Source: Rhodeus uyekii
Lineage: Eukaryota > Chordata > Actinopteri > Cypriniformes > Acheilognathidae
Assembly (NCBI GenBank): GCA_037043235.1
Contig: JAWRVZ010000235.1
Coordinates: forward strand, 106,001-170,000
Direction of reading: 5' to 3'
DNA: 64,000 nt
The translations under genes were made by a program, and so were the position numbers. This document shows positions 39,593 to 52,240 of this stretch, one piece after another. The notes under the pieces are model-generated. The model was not told the origin of the DNA. It did no database searches and saw only the letters and a program-made list of their open reading frames with translations. Every line of letters begins with the position of its first letter. The first letter of the stretch is position 1.

Positions 39593-42258
39593 ATGTCATT
39601 TAAAGAGCTGATGAAAGTGTTAGGGCTGGGAGCCGTAGCTTTGGTTCTGGGTGTGGAGTGGTTCGACTGGCTGAAGCGGCGTCTGAGAGTCTCTCGCGGG
39701 CCCCTGAAGGAAGTTCTGTTCTTTCCTTCACCCCATGTCTGTGTCGAGCACCTGTTCTCACCCCATAGACGTTTCCTCTGGTAGTAGTTTGCTCCATGTT
39801 TTCTAATCTAAATGTGGTGTAATGTGTAAAATAAACTAATGGCTGCTTTTCCGACTGCTTTGTCGGCCCTCAGTGCATGTCCCCTCCCACATGGTTTTGA
39901 GACGTCCTTCTCCAGGTTCCTTGAGCATCTCCTCTCCGCACGGAAATCACTGGACCTGTGTATATTCTCCTTCTCTCACATGGAGCTGAGTAGGGCCGTT
40001 CTCCTCATGCATAAACAGGGAGTCGTTGTACGAGTCGTTACGGACAGAGACTACATGACCATCACTGGATCTCAGATCAGCACCCTCCGTAAAGCAGGTG
40101 TGTCCATGTGTATACATTTCAGTCATAACATTGTATTTGGTCTTAGTGGACTAGATCTGCTAAGCTACTGCTGTTGATTATTGCTGCTGCAGAGCAAGAA
40201 TGGTCTTGCTACGGCTAATAGATACACAGACACGCTAACGTGAGCATGCAAGATATGCTGCTGCTGCTGTGACCTATTGTTTAGAGAGTCAGACTGGAAA
40301 CAAAGGTTGCCAGTTTAATTCCAAATGCCGGTAGGAGCAAGGCACCTAACCTCCAATCGCTCTCCAGTCGCCACAGAAAGAAAAAAAAGGTTGCCCACTG
40401 ATCCGGGTGTGTGTGTTTACGGTTTGCCTCACTACTCCTAATTTGTGTGCACTAACTTGGATGGTTTAAATCCAGAGGACATATTTCGAGAATGGGTTAC
40501 CATACTTGGTCTTTGCATATCACTTTCACTTTTTCACTACATAAGTCCTGTAGCTGATATAGGCAGGTGGAGCTGGGGAAGGAGGAGAGTTTCAGAGGAG
40601 CCTTGAACCAGACTGCTTGCTCAACATTTAAACAATCTCATTAACTTCAGGATCAGAAGAGGTCAATCAGCTTGTTTCATATAGTAACTAAATACAGTAG
40701 TACTCAAGATACGAAAGGCTCAACTTACGAAAAATCAAAGTTACGAAAGCAAAGACGAAAAATTTTACTGCTTTACATACGAAAAGTTTTCAAGATACGA
40801 CAGGTTTCTGAAAGTGAGCGTGGTTCGCGATTGTTGACGAGGGGCGGGGGTGTAGAGGGGTTTGCGACACACACCTACTCTCCAACACAGCTTCAGCGCC
40901 ACTGCCGCTTGCATCCGTTTTGAGCGCGGTTAGCGATTGTTGACGGGGAAGGGGGGTGTAGAGGGGTTTACGCTTTAGCTCAGCCACTCCGCACCCGAAA
41001 CTTTACCTTTTCCTCCTCCTCCTCTGCCCCCACTTTCGGAGATAGCCTCACTCGAAAGGTAAGCTTCTACATTTTACGTTATTTCATTGTTTATAGGTCA
41101 ATTTAGCTTTATTATGAAATTTAATGGGGTGTTTTTGGAGGGCTTGGAACGGATTAGCCATTTTACATGTAAAATGTGTTCCAAGATCCGAAAAACTCAT
41201 TATACGAAGGCCGCCTCGGAACGGATTAATTTCGTATCTCGAGGTACCACTGTATCCAATTGCTTGTACATCCGTGACGAAAAGTTTTGAGAATAACACA
41301 AATATTAAGTATCGTAACGTTTTTTTAGATGTTTTTTTTTTCAGATGTGACTATGTTCTACTGAAGTATCATTACCAGCATTTCATAGTTAAAGGCTTTT
41401 ATTTTAGTTTTTATTTATTTTATATTATACTTTTATTTATAAGTTTATGCAAAGAGTCAGTATTACCCTTCTTTTTCAAGACCAACTTTCGCACAGGGAT
41501 GCTGTCAATCAACTTTGTTGCCCGTTCTTGCATTATCAATGCGTGGAGTTTGTCAGAATTTGTGGGTTTTTGTTTGTCCACCCGCCTCTTGAGGATTGAC
41601 CACAAGTTCTCAATGGGATTTAATGACAAAATGAGTTGTATTATTGTATTTAGCATTGGCCTGTCACAACTGTGCTGTACAGTATGAAATTATTTATAGT
41701 CAGAACTTGTATGATTGTTGCAAGTGGTAAAACTGTCATTCATACGTAGATTAAAACAGCACATGTTCTGTCTGGCTCTACCTATTTTATTTCAACACTC
41801 ATTGCTGTAATTTCTGCAAGCTCTCACACCCAGCTTCTGTAGACTGTGAAAATCACATCCTGATGCATTAGTGCAGAATTAAAGGATCTAGATGATTCAC
41901 ACACCGCGGACTTGACAGATGTTTGTAAATCTCACCTTTTCATATTGCAAGATTTGGAGCTAATTGATAGTTTTCTATATGTTTTTTTCCCACCTCTGTC
42001 ACAGGCATCTGCGTGAGGCACGAGATGAGCGAAGCTGTTCATATGCACCATAAGTTTGCATTAGTAGATGGCAAGAAATTGATCTCTGGCTCCCTCAACT
42101 GGACCCTAACTGCAGTCCAGAGCAACAAAGAAAACATCATGGTTACAGAGGAGCCGGAGCTTGTGCAGCCCTATCAGCAGGAGTTTCAGAAGCTGTGGGA
42201 GGCCAATGATCCGGCCAATCACAAGCCTCAAATCCCAAACGGCCAGCTAAACAGATAG
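39593..42258 (+). CDS. pld6: Mitochondrial cardiolipin hydrolase / Zucchini endonuclease, three exons
   Basis: PLD6 is a phospholipase D-family enzyme of the mitochondrial outer membrane. It acts on cardiolipin and, as Zucchini, in piRNA maturation. Coding exons are 39593-39780, 39874-40097 and 42005-42258, together 666 nt and 221 aa. An N-terminal hydrophobic segment (about residues 9-27, VLGLGAVALVLGVEWFDWL) fits the membrane anchor. EVLFFPS follows, as in vertebrate PLD6. Splicing out the 93-bp first intron creates CACPLPHG, matching the conserved CxC zinc-finger region; read through, the frame would stop at 39782. RVVTDRDYM and GSQISTLRKAG precede the single HKD motif H153-K154-x4-D159, followed by GSLNWT. 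The start chosen lies directly after a splice acceptor (attctcag), so a non-coding 5' exon is expected upstream; the in-frame ATG at 39575 would lie in that intron. The second intron (1.9 kb) holds a MITE and a transposase relic. Possible poly(A) signals at 42494 and 42696. Confidence 0.92.
40695..41252. mobile_element. Pogo-like MITE in pld6 intron 2 (copy 1), 558 bp
   Basis: Ends CAGTAGTACTCAAGATACGA and, inverted, CAGTGGTACCTCGAGATACG are flanked by TA. The last 190 bp are about 98 percent identical to the copy at 48483. The core has two direct copies of gcgattgttgacg with ggggtgtagaggggttt and a CTCC-rich block ending in a splice-donor-like gaaaggtaagc. Confidence 0.85.
41440..41640 (-). 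pseudogene. Tc1/mariner transposase C-terminal relic
   Basis: On the minus strand LSLNPIENLWSILKRRVD followed by KPTNSDKLHALI matches the last catalytic motif (PDLNPIE) and C-terminus of Tc1-type transposases. The start is missing. It lies in pld6 intron 2. Confidence 0.7.
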
Positions 42259-42878
42259 ACCTGGATAAATGTGCTTTACATTTACAATTGTATTTTCTTC
42301 TTAAGGTTTACATTATGTAGTTCTAGGAGAATAGTTAATTTTATTTTTTGGATTACTTTACAAGTTACAAGAAAGCTAGTTTTGTTTGTATTCATGGGAA
42401 TCTCAACACCTTTAACATTTTTGTTTTTTTAAAGTTCAATATAATCATTTTTATTGCTTTTTTAAAGATGCACCACAAGTAAAATCTAGTTCAAATAAAA
42501 TCTGCTAAAGTAACACATAGCTCTGCTTATAAACACCTAGTGTGTAAAGCAAGCTGAAACCTGTGTGTGTGTGTTTCATAGCCATGCCTTAGATTGCTCA
42601 ATTCCTGATGACGCTCGCCTTTTGCGTTCCTCTTTTGTGACTTGGAGATTTTAGATTAGTTTATTTCTGTACTGATGTACCTGAATATTACATAAAATAA
42701 ATTTCCTTAAATAAAAAAAATATATTTAAAGAGATTTTAAATACTCAAGGATTTATTGGGTCTCTCTTTTTATTTAATGTTTATTTAGCCAGGAAAATTA
42801 AGTGTAACGGACATAAATTTGCATTTGATATGTAAGATAATGTGAGAACTTTTCCTCAAAACACCACCGCACACCACT

Positions 42879-42880
<2 letters not shown>
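42259..42880. other. pld6 3' UTR and flank
   Basis: It contains the two candidate poly(A) signals; no other feature was seen. Confidence 0.4.
42494..42499 (+). terminator. Candidate poly(A) signal of pld6
   Basis: AATAAA lies about 235 bp after the pld6 stop. A second one is at 42696-42701. Confidence 0.4.

Positions 42881-42933
<53 letters not shown>
42881..42933. repeat. (GATA)n microsatellite
   Basis: About 13 units of GATA. Confidence 0.95.
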
Positions 42934-43101
42934 CAGTATATTCTGTACTTCAATGATAGGTTAGATTTTTTGTAAATTTTTGAATGTAAGATCAAAAGGT
43001 TAAACAATGCAGATTTATTTTTTTTACAGCCATCTTTATATTATATTTACCAGGGGTGACGATAGTTCTGACCACAACTATATACATACACCCTATATCC
43101 T

Positions 43102-43135
<34 letters not shown>

Positions 43136-43259
43136 TTTGTGCTTTATATATATAGTAATTAAAAAAGAAGACTTTAACCTATCTTTACACACACATATAA
43201 ATTGAAAAACTGGATCCTGTTGTCCTGTCCTGTCCTGTCCTCATTTTGTGAATGCTAAG

Positions 43260-43513
43260 GGCCGGTTTCCCAGAATGACCCGTTCTGTGAATGGCAGCTG
43301 ATAATGGCGAGTGGCTGACAGGGGACCTGTTGATTGGTGGCTCAGTAAGTGCAGGCTGGACCCCCGCCAGGGGCCGCTGGCTGATCTGGAACCAGCACAA
43401 GTAATGCAGGCATTTGCTTTTGCATCTGCTTTTGCAACGCCCTCTGAAGGGAAGGGAACAGGTCGGGTTTAAACCGATAGGGCGAGTGGACCATTTCCAG
43501 TGTGTTTTGCTGG
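43260..43513 (+). other. Candidate non-coding first exon of rab3d
   Basis: A GC-rich block stands out from the AT-rich surroundings and ends at a strong donor (gctgg followed by gtaagtg at 43514). It lies 1.7 kb upstream of the rab3d coding start, which itself directly follows an acceptor. Splicing the two is inferred only, and the 5' limit is unknown. Confidence 0.25.
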
Positions 43514-45246
43514 GTAAGTGAAAGTGGATCCGTGAAGACTGGATGTGCGAAACTCAGCATCAACTTTATTGAATATAATAACCATCTCTAAGAAGAGCCG
43601 GATAAGGTTAGTCACCCTAATATGTTTGTGCCCGAAGGACACGCATTTTTCGTCTGTCGTTTACAATAGAGAAATATGAGGAAGATGTCCATATGGAAGC
43701 ATGACTGGAGCTGTTTCAAATAACTCTATTTACTTTCAGCAACATAACTCAGTTGCTGATGCCATGATCATATGAATATTTTCTGTAAGCTGATACCGAG
43801 TTTCATGGTTTAGGGTGTGTGTTGCGGTTTGTGTCGACCAGCATCAGATCAGATGGTATTTGTCATTTTAATCTCAATATTTGTCTGGGCAAAAAGGATT
43901 TTCTTGTCGTTTTATTTTAAATTGCAGTGGCACAACAGCAGTGTGTTCATTCATATGTGTAAGGTGTGTCATATCCTGGTAACTCCCTCCTCAGGTAATT
44001 TTACAGGTGTCGATCACCTCTTTCTCATATACTGAAGCAGGATGTTAATACTTCTTATAAGGAAATGGATGTTTTTTGGAAGTGAATTCAAGTTGATTTG
44101 GACACAAAATCCTTACCTTATGCCATATTTACTCTTCAAAAAACTGTAAGGTGTTGTTTTGTCTGTGCAACACAAGTGAAGACTTGTTAAAGAGACTTAA
44201 AGTGTTTATGTCTGTCAAGCTCAACAAAGGCAATAAAAAATACCATAAAATACTTTAAAAGTAATCCTTAAAATGTACTGATTTGTATTTCTTCTGAAGA
44301 CAAAGATGCTGAAATGTAAGTCTTTTTTCACAGAAACCTTCAGTCATACCAGTTTAATGTTCACTTATTAAGTAAAACTACATTTAAAAAGCTTGTTTGT
44401 TTGTTCAATGAAATTCAATGAACGTTTTTACTTCAAATTAGAAATGTTGCCTCAACCAACTGAACATTAATTTAAGTTGAAGGTCTAAATTTTAGACTCT
44501 AAAATGTCTAAAATGGAAGTTAATGGAAAAATAGGAAACAAAAAACGAATACAAAAACCACAACACCTGATTCATACAGTATCACAGGATACACAATAAT
44601 GATAGAATCTGTATTTTCAGTTGAACTCGTTCTTAAAGTATTCTATTCTGTTCTATTCTACTCTATTCTACGTGCTTCCCACTTTAAGTACAGATTTTAC
44701 GGCCAGACTGAATTGTGCTGAGCTGGTCTCTGCTGTAATGGATCTGAATCAAGGAAAGATCCTCACTCAGCATGTCTGATGCCCAAAGAAAGAGAGAAAG
44801 AGAGACAGATAGATGACAGTGCTGAAAGAATACTACATATGACTGAGTATCAGCCAAGCTTCAGCTAATGCAGATACACACTGCACAAACTCCTTTTTTC
44901 TGTGTGATTTTTAAGTTATGTCCTGTATAACTTCTCATCTTTAGTTGTGAAATGTAGTTTATGGACCTGATAGAGTTGTCGGCGACTCTTGCTATCGACA
45001 TGTTGTGTAATGAGAACTAAGCAGCCTTTAGACAGTAGTGCTGTGTGAGAAAAACAGCGATGCAACGACTTTAGAGTGTGTACCCGGCATAAATGAACAA
45101 ATGGGTCACTGCATTCTCAGGGCCCAACAAATGAAGGTGGTTTTCTTCTGGAGGGTTAGATAACCTTCTTTTGCAATACCTTAATTATAAATGGTAACTA
45201 TATAGCTAGCTTGTCTTACATTTTCACTTTCTCTCCACTCCTCTAG
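43514..45246. other. Probable 5' intron of rab3d
   Basis: No coding sequence was recognised. It ends in a pyrimidine tract, ctctccactcctctag, immediately before the rab3d ATG. Confidence 0.35.
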
Positions 45247-47398
45247 ATGGCGTCAGCCAATGATACCCGTCATCAGACGCAGGTGCAGAAGGACGTGGCA
45301 GATCAGAATTTTGACTACATGTTCAAGCTCCTCATCATTGGCAATAGCAGCGTTGGAAAAACTAGTTTTCTCTTCCGTTACGCCGATGACTCCTTCACCT
45401 CTGCGTTTGTGAGCACGGTCGGCATTGACTTCAAAGTCAAAACAGTTTACCGCAACGAGAAACGCGTCAAACTGCAAATATGGGTGAGTGTGAAAAATGT
45501 TGGAGTCGTTTATGTAGCTTACATGAGGATGATGGGTAGTAGTTTTTGTTCATTCAAAGTCTAGACTAAAAATGGTGTGACATATAATGAATTAGTTTTT
45601 TCTTCAATGGTATTTATTTTCACAGGGATAAACTCAAAAGGACTTTACATAGAAACAAATAGGCACTACTTGTGCAGACTCAAACATAGTGAACAGGAGA
45701 ACGGGAACGACAAGAAACCACAATGTACATTTGACAAGTAACGACAGGGACTGAAGGAAACATAGGGTTTAAATACACAAGGGTTGAATGAGGGAATTAG
45801 ACACAGCTGACAAAACTAATAATGTAATTGCTGGATGGAAACACACTGGGAGACAGGAAACAGGAAGTAGACGAAGACACGACTGACATGTAACAATTAT
45901 TGTGATATCAACTATTTTAGATTTAGCTACCTTCCCCTTAAATGGCACATAAAAATGTGTCTAAATACTTTAGACATCGATCACATATTTTTTCCCCTCT
46001 AAGTGGACAGGTTTTGGTCAGAATAAGCTTCAAAGTAGACCAGTTAGTATTAGTGTTAGTATTGCCCCATTTTGTTAAGTGGCCTTGGTTTTGTAAGTCT
46101 TTTTCCGATAGGGGTTTTAAAAAATAAGTTATAAGCCACCAGCTACGAAGTGAATCACAATATTACAAATTTTAATATGAAGCAAAAATGTATTTGAAAA
46201 TGAGACTAAGGGTACATTTACATGACAAAGATGTTCTAAGAACGGAACACACATTTCTAATTTAGGGAACAGACGACAGCGTTGTCAAAGCGATTACGTT
46301 CACATAGATCCGCGAAAACGATTAAATGCTGTATTATTCATGCCAGGCCAGTAGATGGCGACGTCACTTTGTGAAAAAACACCACACATTTATAGAATGA
46401 ACACATAATACACATGCGCATGATGTCACCTATTCATGTTTTTGTAGTTTACACAGAAACAATAACGGTATTGTTTTCAAAAACGTTTTCAAAAGTTTGC
46501 GTATTCAGGCGCCCAAAACGTTGTTGCCGTGTAAATGGCCAAAACTCATTAAAAAAATGTAACTAGACACTAAAGGCTTTGATAACATGGTGAATGTATA
46601 TTAAATTCATGCTACACACATTCATACTATGTTGAACATACCTTTTTACCAGTAGCATATAGTATTTATGCATATAGCATAAGTATTTACTAATTCAAAA
46701 TACTAAGCGAGTATGTGATTTTGGACGCAGCCTGAGTGAGTCGGCACTAAATAGTTATTTTGGTGCAATTTGCTCGTTTAGATTTTCTGACTGTTTGAGA
46801 TTTCTCTGCAGAATTGTGGATAATGTAGATTTTCATGTTAAACATGATTATTTTACAAATAAGCTGAAATATGGTGAGCAAATGGCTTAAAATAAATCAT
46901 ATACCGTCATATAACTTACATTAGGGCTGTTTTTAACGGTTTGCAAGTTATCGTTAAATTTCCCTATGGAGAAAATTAATGTGATTTCGGGTTTTTTCAG
47001 AAACTCAACAGTTGTATTCTATAATGTGGCTATGTGAGTCTTTGGTGCAATCCTTTTAGTGGCCAGAGTTTAAATGCATAAAATAAATAAATTCAGTGCT
47101 TTAAAATCTATTTTTATTCATAATTTGTTATATATTTAACAGTTTAAGCCAAAAATGAAACGCATATTACCAAAGTCGACTGTTGTGAAAAGAGGATCCA
47201 CTAACCATGTGTCAGTATGACTTAGTGATGCTTTGGTCAAGATAATCTAGGTGTGTGTGTGTGCGTGCGTGCGTGTGTGTGTGCATGCGTGCGTGCGTGT
47301 GTGTTTTACTGGTGTGTGTCAGCAATAATGGTTAATGTTACAAAACATCCAGAACGACCCAATCCAGATGGCCCCATCATTTGATGCATTATTTGTGG

Positions 47399-47448
<50 letters not shown>

Positions 47449-50400
47449 GCCAAATCCATTTTGAGGGAACCTTTAGAAAACAAAAGCCATAAAATCAAAT
47501 TGGTTGTGCTTTTTGACCATCCAGAACAGTATCCATCTGCCTTCTGCTCTGAATCACTAATTGAATCAATACCGAGACAGGAAGTTGGTCCAGTGCTGCC
47601 AAAGAAATATTTCTGATCTAGTATGTGTTTCTGTGGCTGCGTACATGTTGTTCTAAGTCAGTTTATGCGAAATATTTTAAATTCCTTTATTTTGACACTT
47701 AATTTTCATTGTTATTGTTGTGTGTCAGTTCACAGCCGCAGCGACAGAGGAAGCGACAGTAAATTCAGCTGATGAAAGGAAGTGGGTGAGAACCTCTCAG
47801 AGGTGTTGAGTAGCATTTTCCCAGAATGCACTAGTACTAGAACAACTCAGCTCAGCTCATTGTGATTGACTGGAATAGAACTAGAATATAGTCTAATAAC
47901 TACATGCTTTACAATGCATGTGCAAAACTTGAGTTGCCAGGTTGTTGCTATGTGGAAATGGTATTCTGAATATTTTTTAGCACATATGGTTGTTAGGGTG
48001 TTCTAGGTAGTCGATGGTGGACTTGCAAGCAAGTCTGATGATATTCTGCTTTCTTGATATCCCCCGGGTTTTAATTTTATATTATTATCCAAGTGAAAAA
48101 TGAAGGAATGCTTGTTTAAAAAAGCCAAAGGGAAATGATGTCACAGCTGATGGCACAGTCCCAACTGTTGTATCAGTATCATGTTGCACTGATGCTTTAT
48201 CATACATTAGATCAGAGGTTCTCAACTGGTTTTGTTTCAGGACGCATATTTTACACTGGATATCAAGTAGCGACCTGATGTGAAAAAGTGTTTACCGTAA
48301 GTTTATTAAGCAAAAATCTGAATGCATTTGTATGGCATTGCATTGCATAAACAATTTGACTGAATGAAAATCCATACTTAACCCTAGTGAAAAGTAAATA
48401 TACCAAACTACACTACAAATAAGTTAAGTATATCAGTGTAGTATATCAAAATTGCAGGGTATTTATATTAAGTACATAAATACAGTAGTACCTCAAGATA
48501 CGAAAGGCTCAACTTACGAAAAATCCAAGTTATGAAAGCAAAGACAAATTTTTTTACTGCTCTACATACGAAAAGTTTCTGAAAGTCAGAGATTCGCCCC
48601 ATAACAATTTTGAAACTCGCGCCGCACGCCGCCATCTTAGTTATAGTAGACTCGCCACCATCCTCCTGCTCTCCCATTGGTTCCTGATGCTAGCCAAGCC
48701 ATGAGATCCTTCTCTCTAATTGGACAGAATCCCTCCCATCATGCATCTTCTATACGTACGTGCTGGCGTGCTTTAGCTCAGCCACTCCGCACCCCAAACT
48801 TTACATTTTTTATGTGTTTTCGTAAAGTTAAGTGTACGTACATTATCTACCGTTTGTCCTCCTCCTCCTCTGCCGCCACTTTCGGAGGTAGCCTCACTCG
48901 AAAGGTAAGCTTCGACATTTTACGTTATTTCATTGTTTATAGGTCAATTTAGCTTTATTATGAAATTTAATGGGGTGTGTTTGGAGGGCTTGGAACGGAT
49001 TAGCCATTTTACATGTAAAATGTGTTCCAAGATACGAAAAACTCAGTATACGAAGGCCGCCTCGGAACGGATTAATTTCGTATCTCGAGGTACCACTGTA
49101 TGTATAAGTCTGCCAAATTGGAATAGTTTTAGTTATTCAGAAGTAGTGCTGAGGTCCAACTAAAAATATACACAAATATATTTGATCTCAGTGTCTATTT
49201 ACACTAAGTGCAAATAGCCTGCCTTGTTGGCAGAGGATATTTACACTAACTCCGCCCACTGACGTCTGGTTGGGCCAGACAAAAATCTGGACGATGCTTG
49301 ATTGTCAACAGCAGCAATAGTGTAGGGATAAGGCACGTGGCAGGATGTTTTAGATGAAGCTCAGTCTATACCCTTCCTCCTCCCCAGCACCACCTGTCTA
49401 GATCTGCCACTGGGTCTCTTTTGTCCTGCAGCAGCACATTTTACTGTCATGTAGTCCTGAGGTTTAGAAAAGCAAGTCTTTGTATCGGCATGTTTTCTCC
49501 TCCCTTTTATTTTACTATCGTAATTATTAACTATATTGATTACATATTTTGTTGCATTTTATTATTTGCACAGCATTGCAAAAAAAAAAAAAAAAACGGC
49601 TGTACCTGCATTTGGTTTGTTTCAGTAAAGGCCCTCTTCTGTTGTCAAGATCCACAAAGCCTTGTGATGTGTACATGTGTATGGTGTATTTAGTGGGTGG
49701 GGAGGAGCCACATTGTTCTTTACTAAGTATTTGGAGATGTTTGATTAATAATCTGTCATTTGTTTATTGGCTAAATGTCTATAGCAGGGAGTATGAATTA
49801 AACTAATCAAATGGTGTTTGTGTTGCTATCTCCATACACACAAGTTTATAATTAGACTTTCAGTTAAACTTTAAGACATTTTACTAACCATAAGTAACTT
49901 TGCAACTGTATGTCAACTTACTCTGAGTATTTGTAGACTCTTAGCTTAGGGTTAGTAGAATACAGAATTGACATTTACTTGCAAAGTTACTTGTAGTCAG
50001 CAGAATATCTGTTGGGGAAGCAACAAAATAAAGTGTTGGCAGATATTGAGCAGACAGATAGTTGACATGTAGTTGCAAAGCTACTTGTAGGCCCTGTTTA
50101 CACCTGGTATTAAGATGTGTTTTGGTCGATTGGATCATGACGAGACGATGCTAAATACAGGTGTCAACAGGGTCTGAAACGTTTTGAGCTTGTCCAGAGG
50201 TAGTCCAAAACCTCTCCACTTACTGACCTAACATGTAAATGTTACATGGGAAACATGCTAATTAGATGGGATTTAAACTTCATTAGTTGAAGTCCCAAGT
50301 TTGCATTGAAGACAAAAAACGCACCAAGCACAATGTTCTCTCTCCATTCCTGGTTTCGAACACACATAAATGATAAATGATCCATTTAATAGATTATGCC

Positions 50401-52202
50401 AAATAATGACGTCCTTCTATGAATTCATTGTTATATTTAGTTCAAAGTCAAGTCAAGACCTTTGAGATGGACCAGGCCCAAATCCTTATGTTTAAATCAA
50501 GCCTCTTTTCACGCAATGTTAACTTTATGCTGGGAGTTTGTACCTTCAGTGCTTTTTAGAAACTCCTTGGACACTAAAGGGTATCATATATTTGTTGAAA
50601 GCGCACAGTGTGCGTGTTCACATTTGCATGAGCTCTCTCTCTTGTTTACTTAAAGGAGCAGTTCATCATTTAAAAGCAAGGGCGAATGTAATTTGAGGCA
50701 TTTCACTCTGAAGGAAGAGCAAATATTACTCATTACATTAGGTTAGTCATCACAGTGCTCTATAGGTTTACCTGCTGTATTGACTCAGCCATGGACACTG
50801 AAGAAGCGTTTCATTGATATTTCCTGATGGTAAAGGTTGCTTTTGGATCAGAATGAAGAATGTAAGATCGCATAATGGTTCATTTGACTGTGTTGTAAAG
50901 TTAGCAGTTAGTTACATTCGTACAAACGTTCATGCATAAACTACCCGAATCGCTCATTCACTTATTTACCGAGCAAATCCCACGTAGTTCAGTGTGTGTG
51001 AATTGCAGCTAGCACATTTTATCTCTGTTGAAAGAAGGGGCTGAGGCTTTTGTTAAGCTCCCATTAGTTTGAATGCAGTTCTTCCCCTACAATGCAATTC
51101 ATGCATATATACAACCCTCGAACAGCTGCCCGAACCAAGAATTACCATGGGAACCCACATAGGTGAGGTCACAGCACTTTAAATCAAGTCAAGGCTTTTC
51201 AGTATCGTGGAAACTAATCAAACGTTGCCTAGTTACCAGATCAACATGGCTGTTAACCTCTAAACCCCCGACTCTGTTTCGTTTGCATTGCATTTACTTG
51301 AATAATTAAGCTTTGTTTTTTGTTTTACACTTAGACATGCATTAACAGAAATCAAATACTTAAGATATGTTTGCATTAACTTTGCTGGCAATTTAAAATG
51401 GTCTAGCATTGTCAATATAGCTGTGATTTTTAATGCATTTGTTAACTTTAATAAAGATGTAATTAAAGTAGATCCCTCCTTTGTGAGTAACTGACCATTT
51501 CAACTATTAAACTGTTAATTAACGCTATGAATTTGCTTGATCACTCAAAACTGTTTACACAAGTCTCCACATGACATTTTAAATGTAAGATTAAATGATT
51601 ATTATTTGGTATCCTATTTATTTAAGTGTTCCAGCACTCTGTTTTACATTCTGAAATGTTACTTTCTTCTACCAAAGAAAAACAGCAAGCAACCATTGAG
51701 AAAAATAACTCTTGCGGTTGACCGGCTCACAGCATATAAAGCAATGGATGGTTTCTGCAATCCATATGGCGTCTGCTATCCAGCGTTTTAAGAAGTAAGG
51801 CTTCGATGTGTAATGGCTTTGTTTAAGAAGCTTGTATGTTGTTCCCCAGGACACGGCAGGGCAGGAGAGGTACCGAACCATAACCACTGCGTACTACAGA
51901 GGGGCCATGGGCTTTCTGCTAATGTATGACATCACTAACCAAGACTCCTTCTACGCCGTGCAGGACTGGTGAGTTTACTTTGTGTAGTCCTGTATGGATG
52001 CCAAAGTCCCAGAGTCAGACTTCTTTTATTTAACACCAATCTGCTATATGACTCGAGGTTGTAACTCAATGTGAGAGTGATTGAAATGCTGAGTGTTCCT
52101 AGTTGAAGTGCTACAGGTTTTATAACGGCCACTAAGAGGGCGCTCACGAGCAATTTCTGTTTTGTTTTGAGCATGTCATTTAAAAATTGTCTGTGTGTGT
52201 CT

Positions 52203-52240
<38 letters not shown>

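Noticed and set aside
39839..40177. Separate gene starting at the ATG at 39839
   Set aside because: That ATG lies in a 93-bp intron; splicing joins the frame to the upstream pld6 exon and restores a conserved motif.
40672..41299. Several frames inside the pld6 intron
   Set aside because: They lie within a MITE; near-identical frames recur at 48677-49163 because it is the same element.
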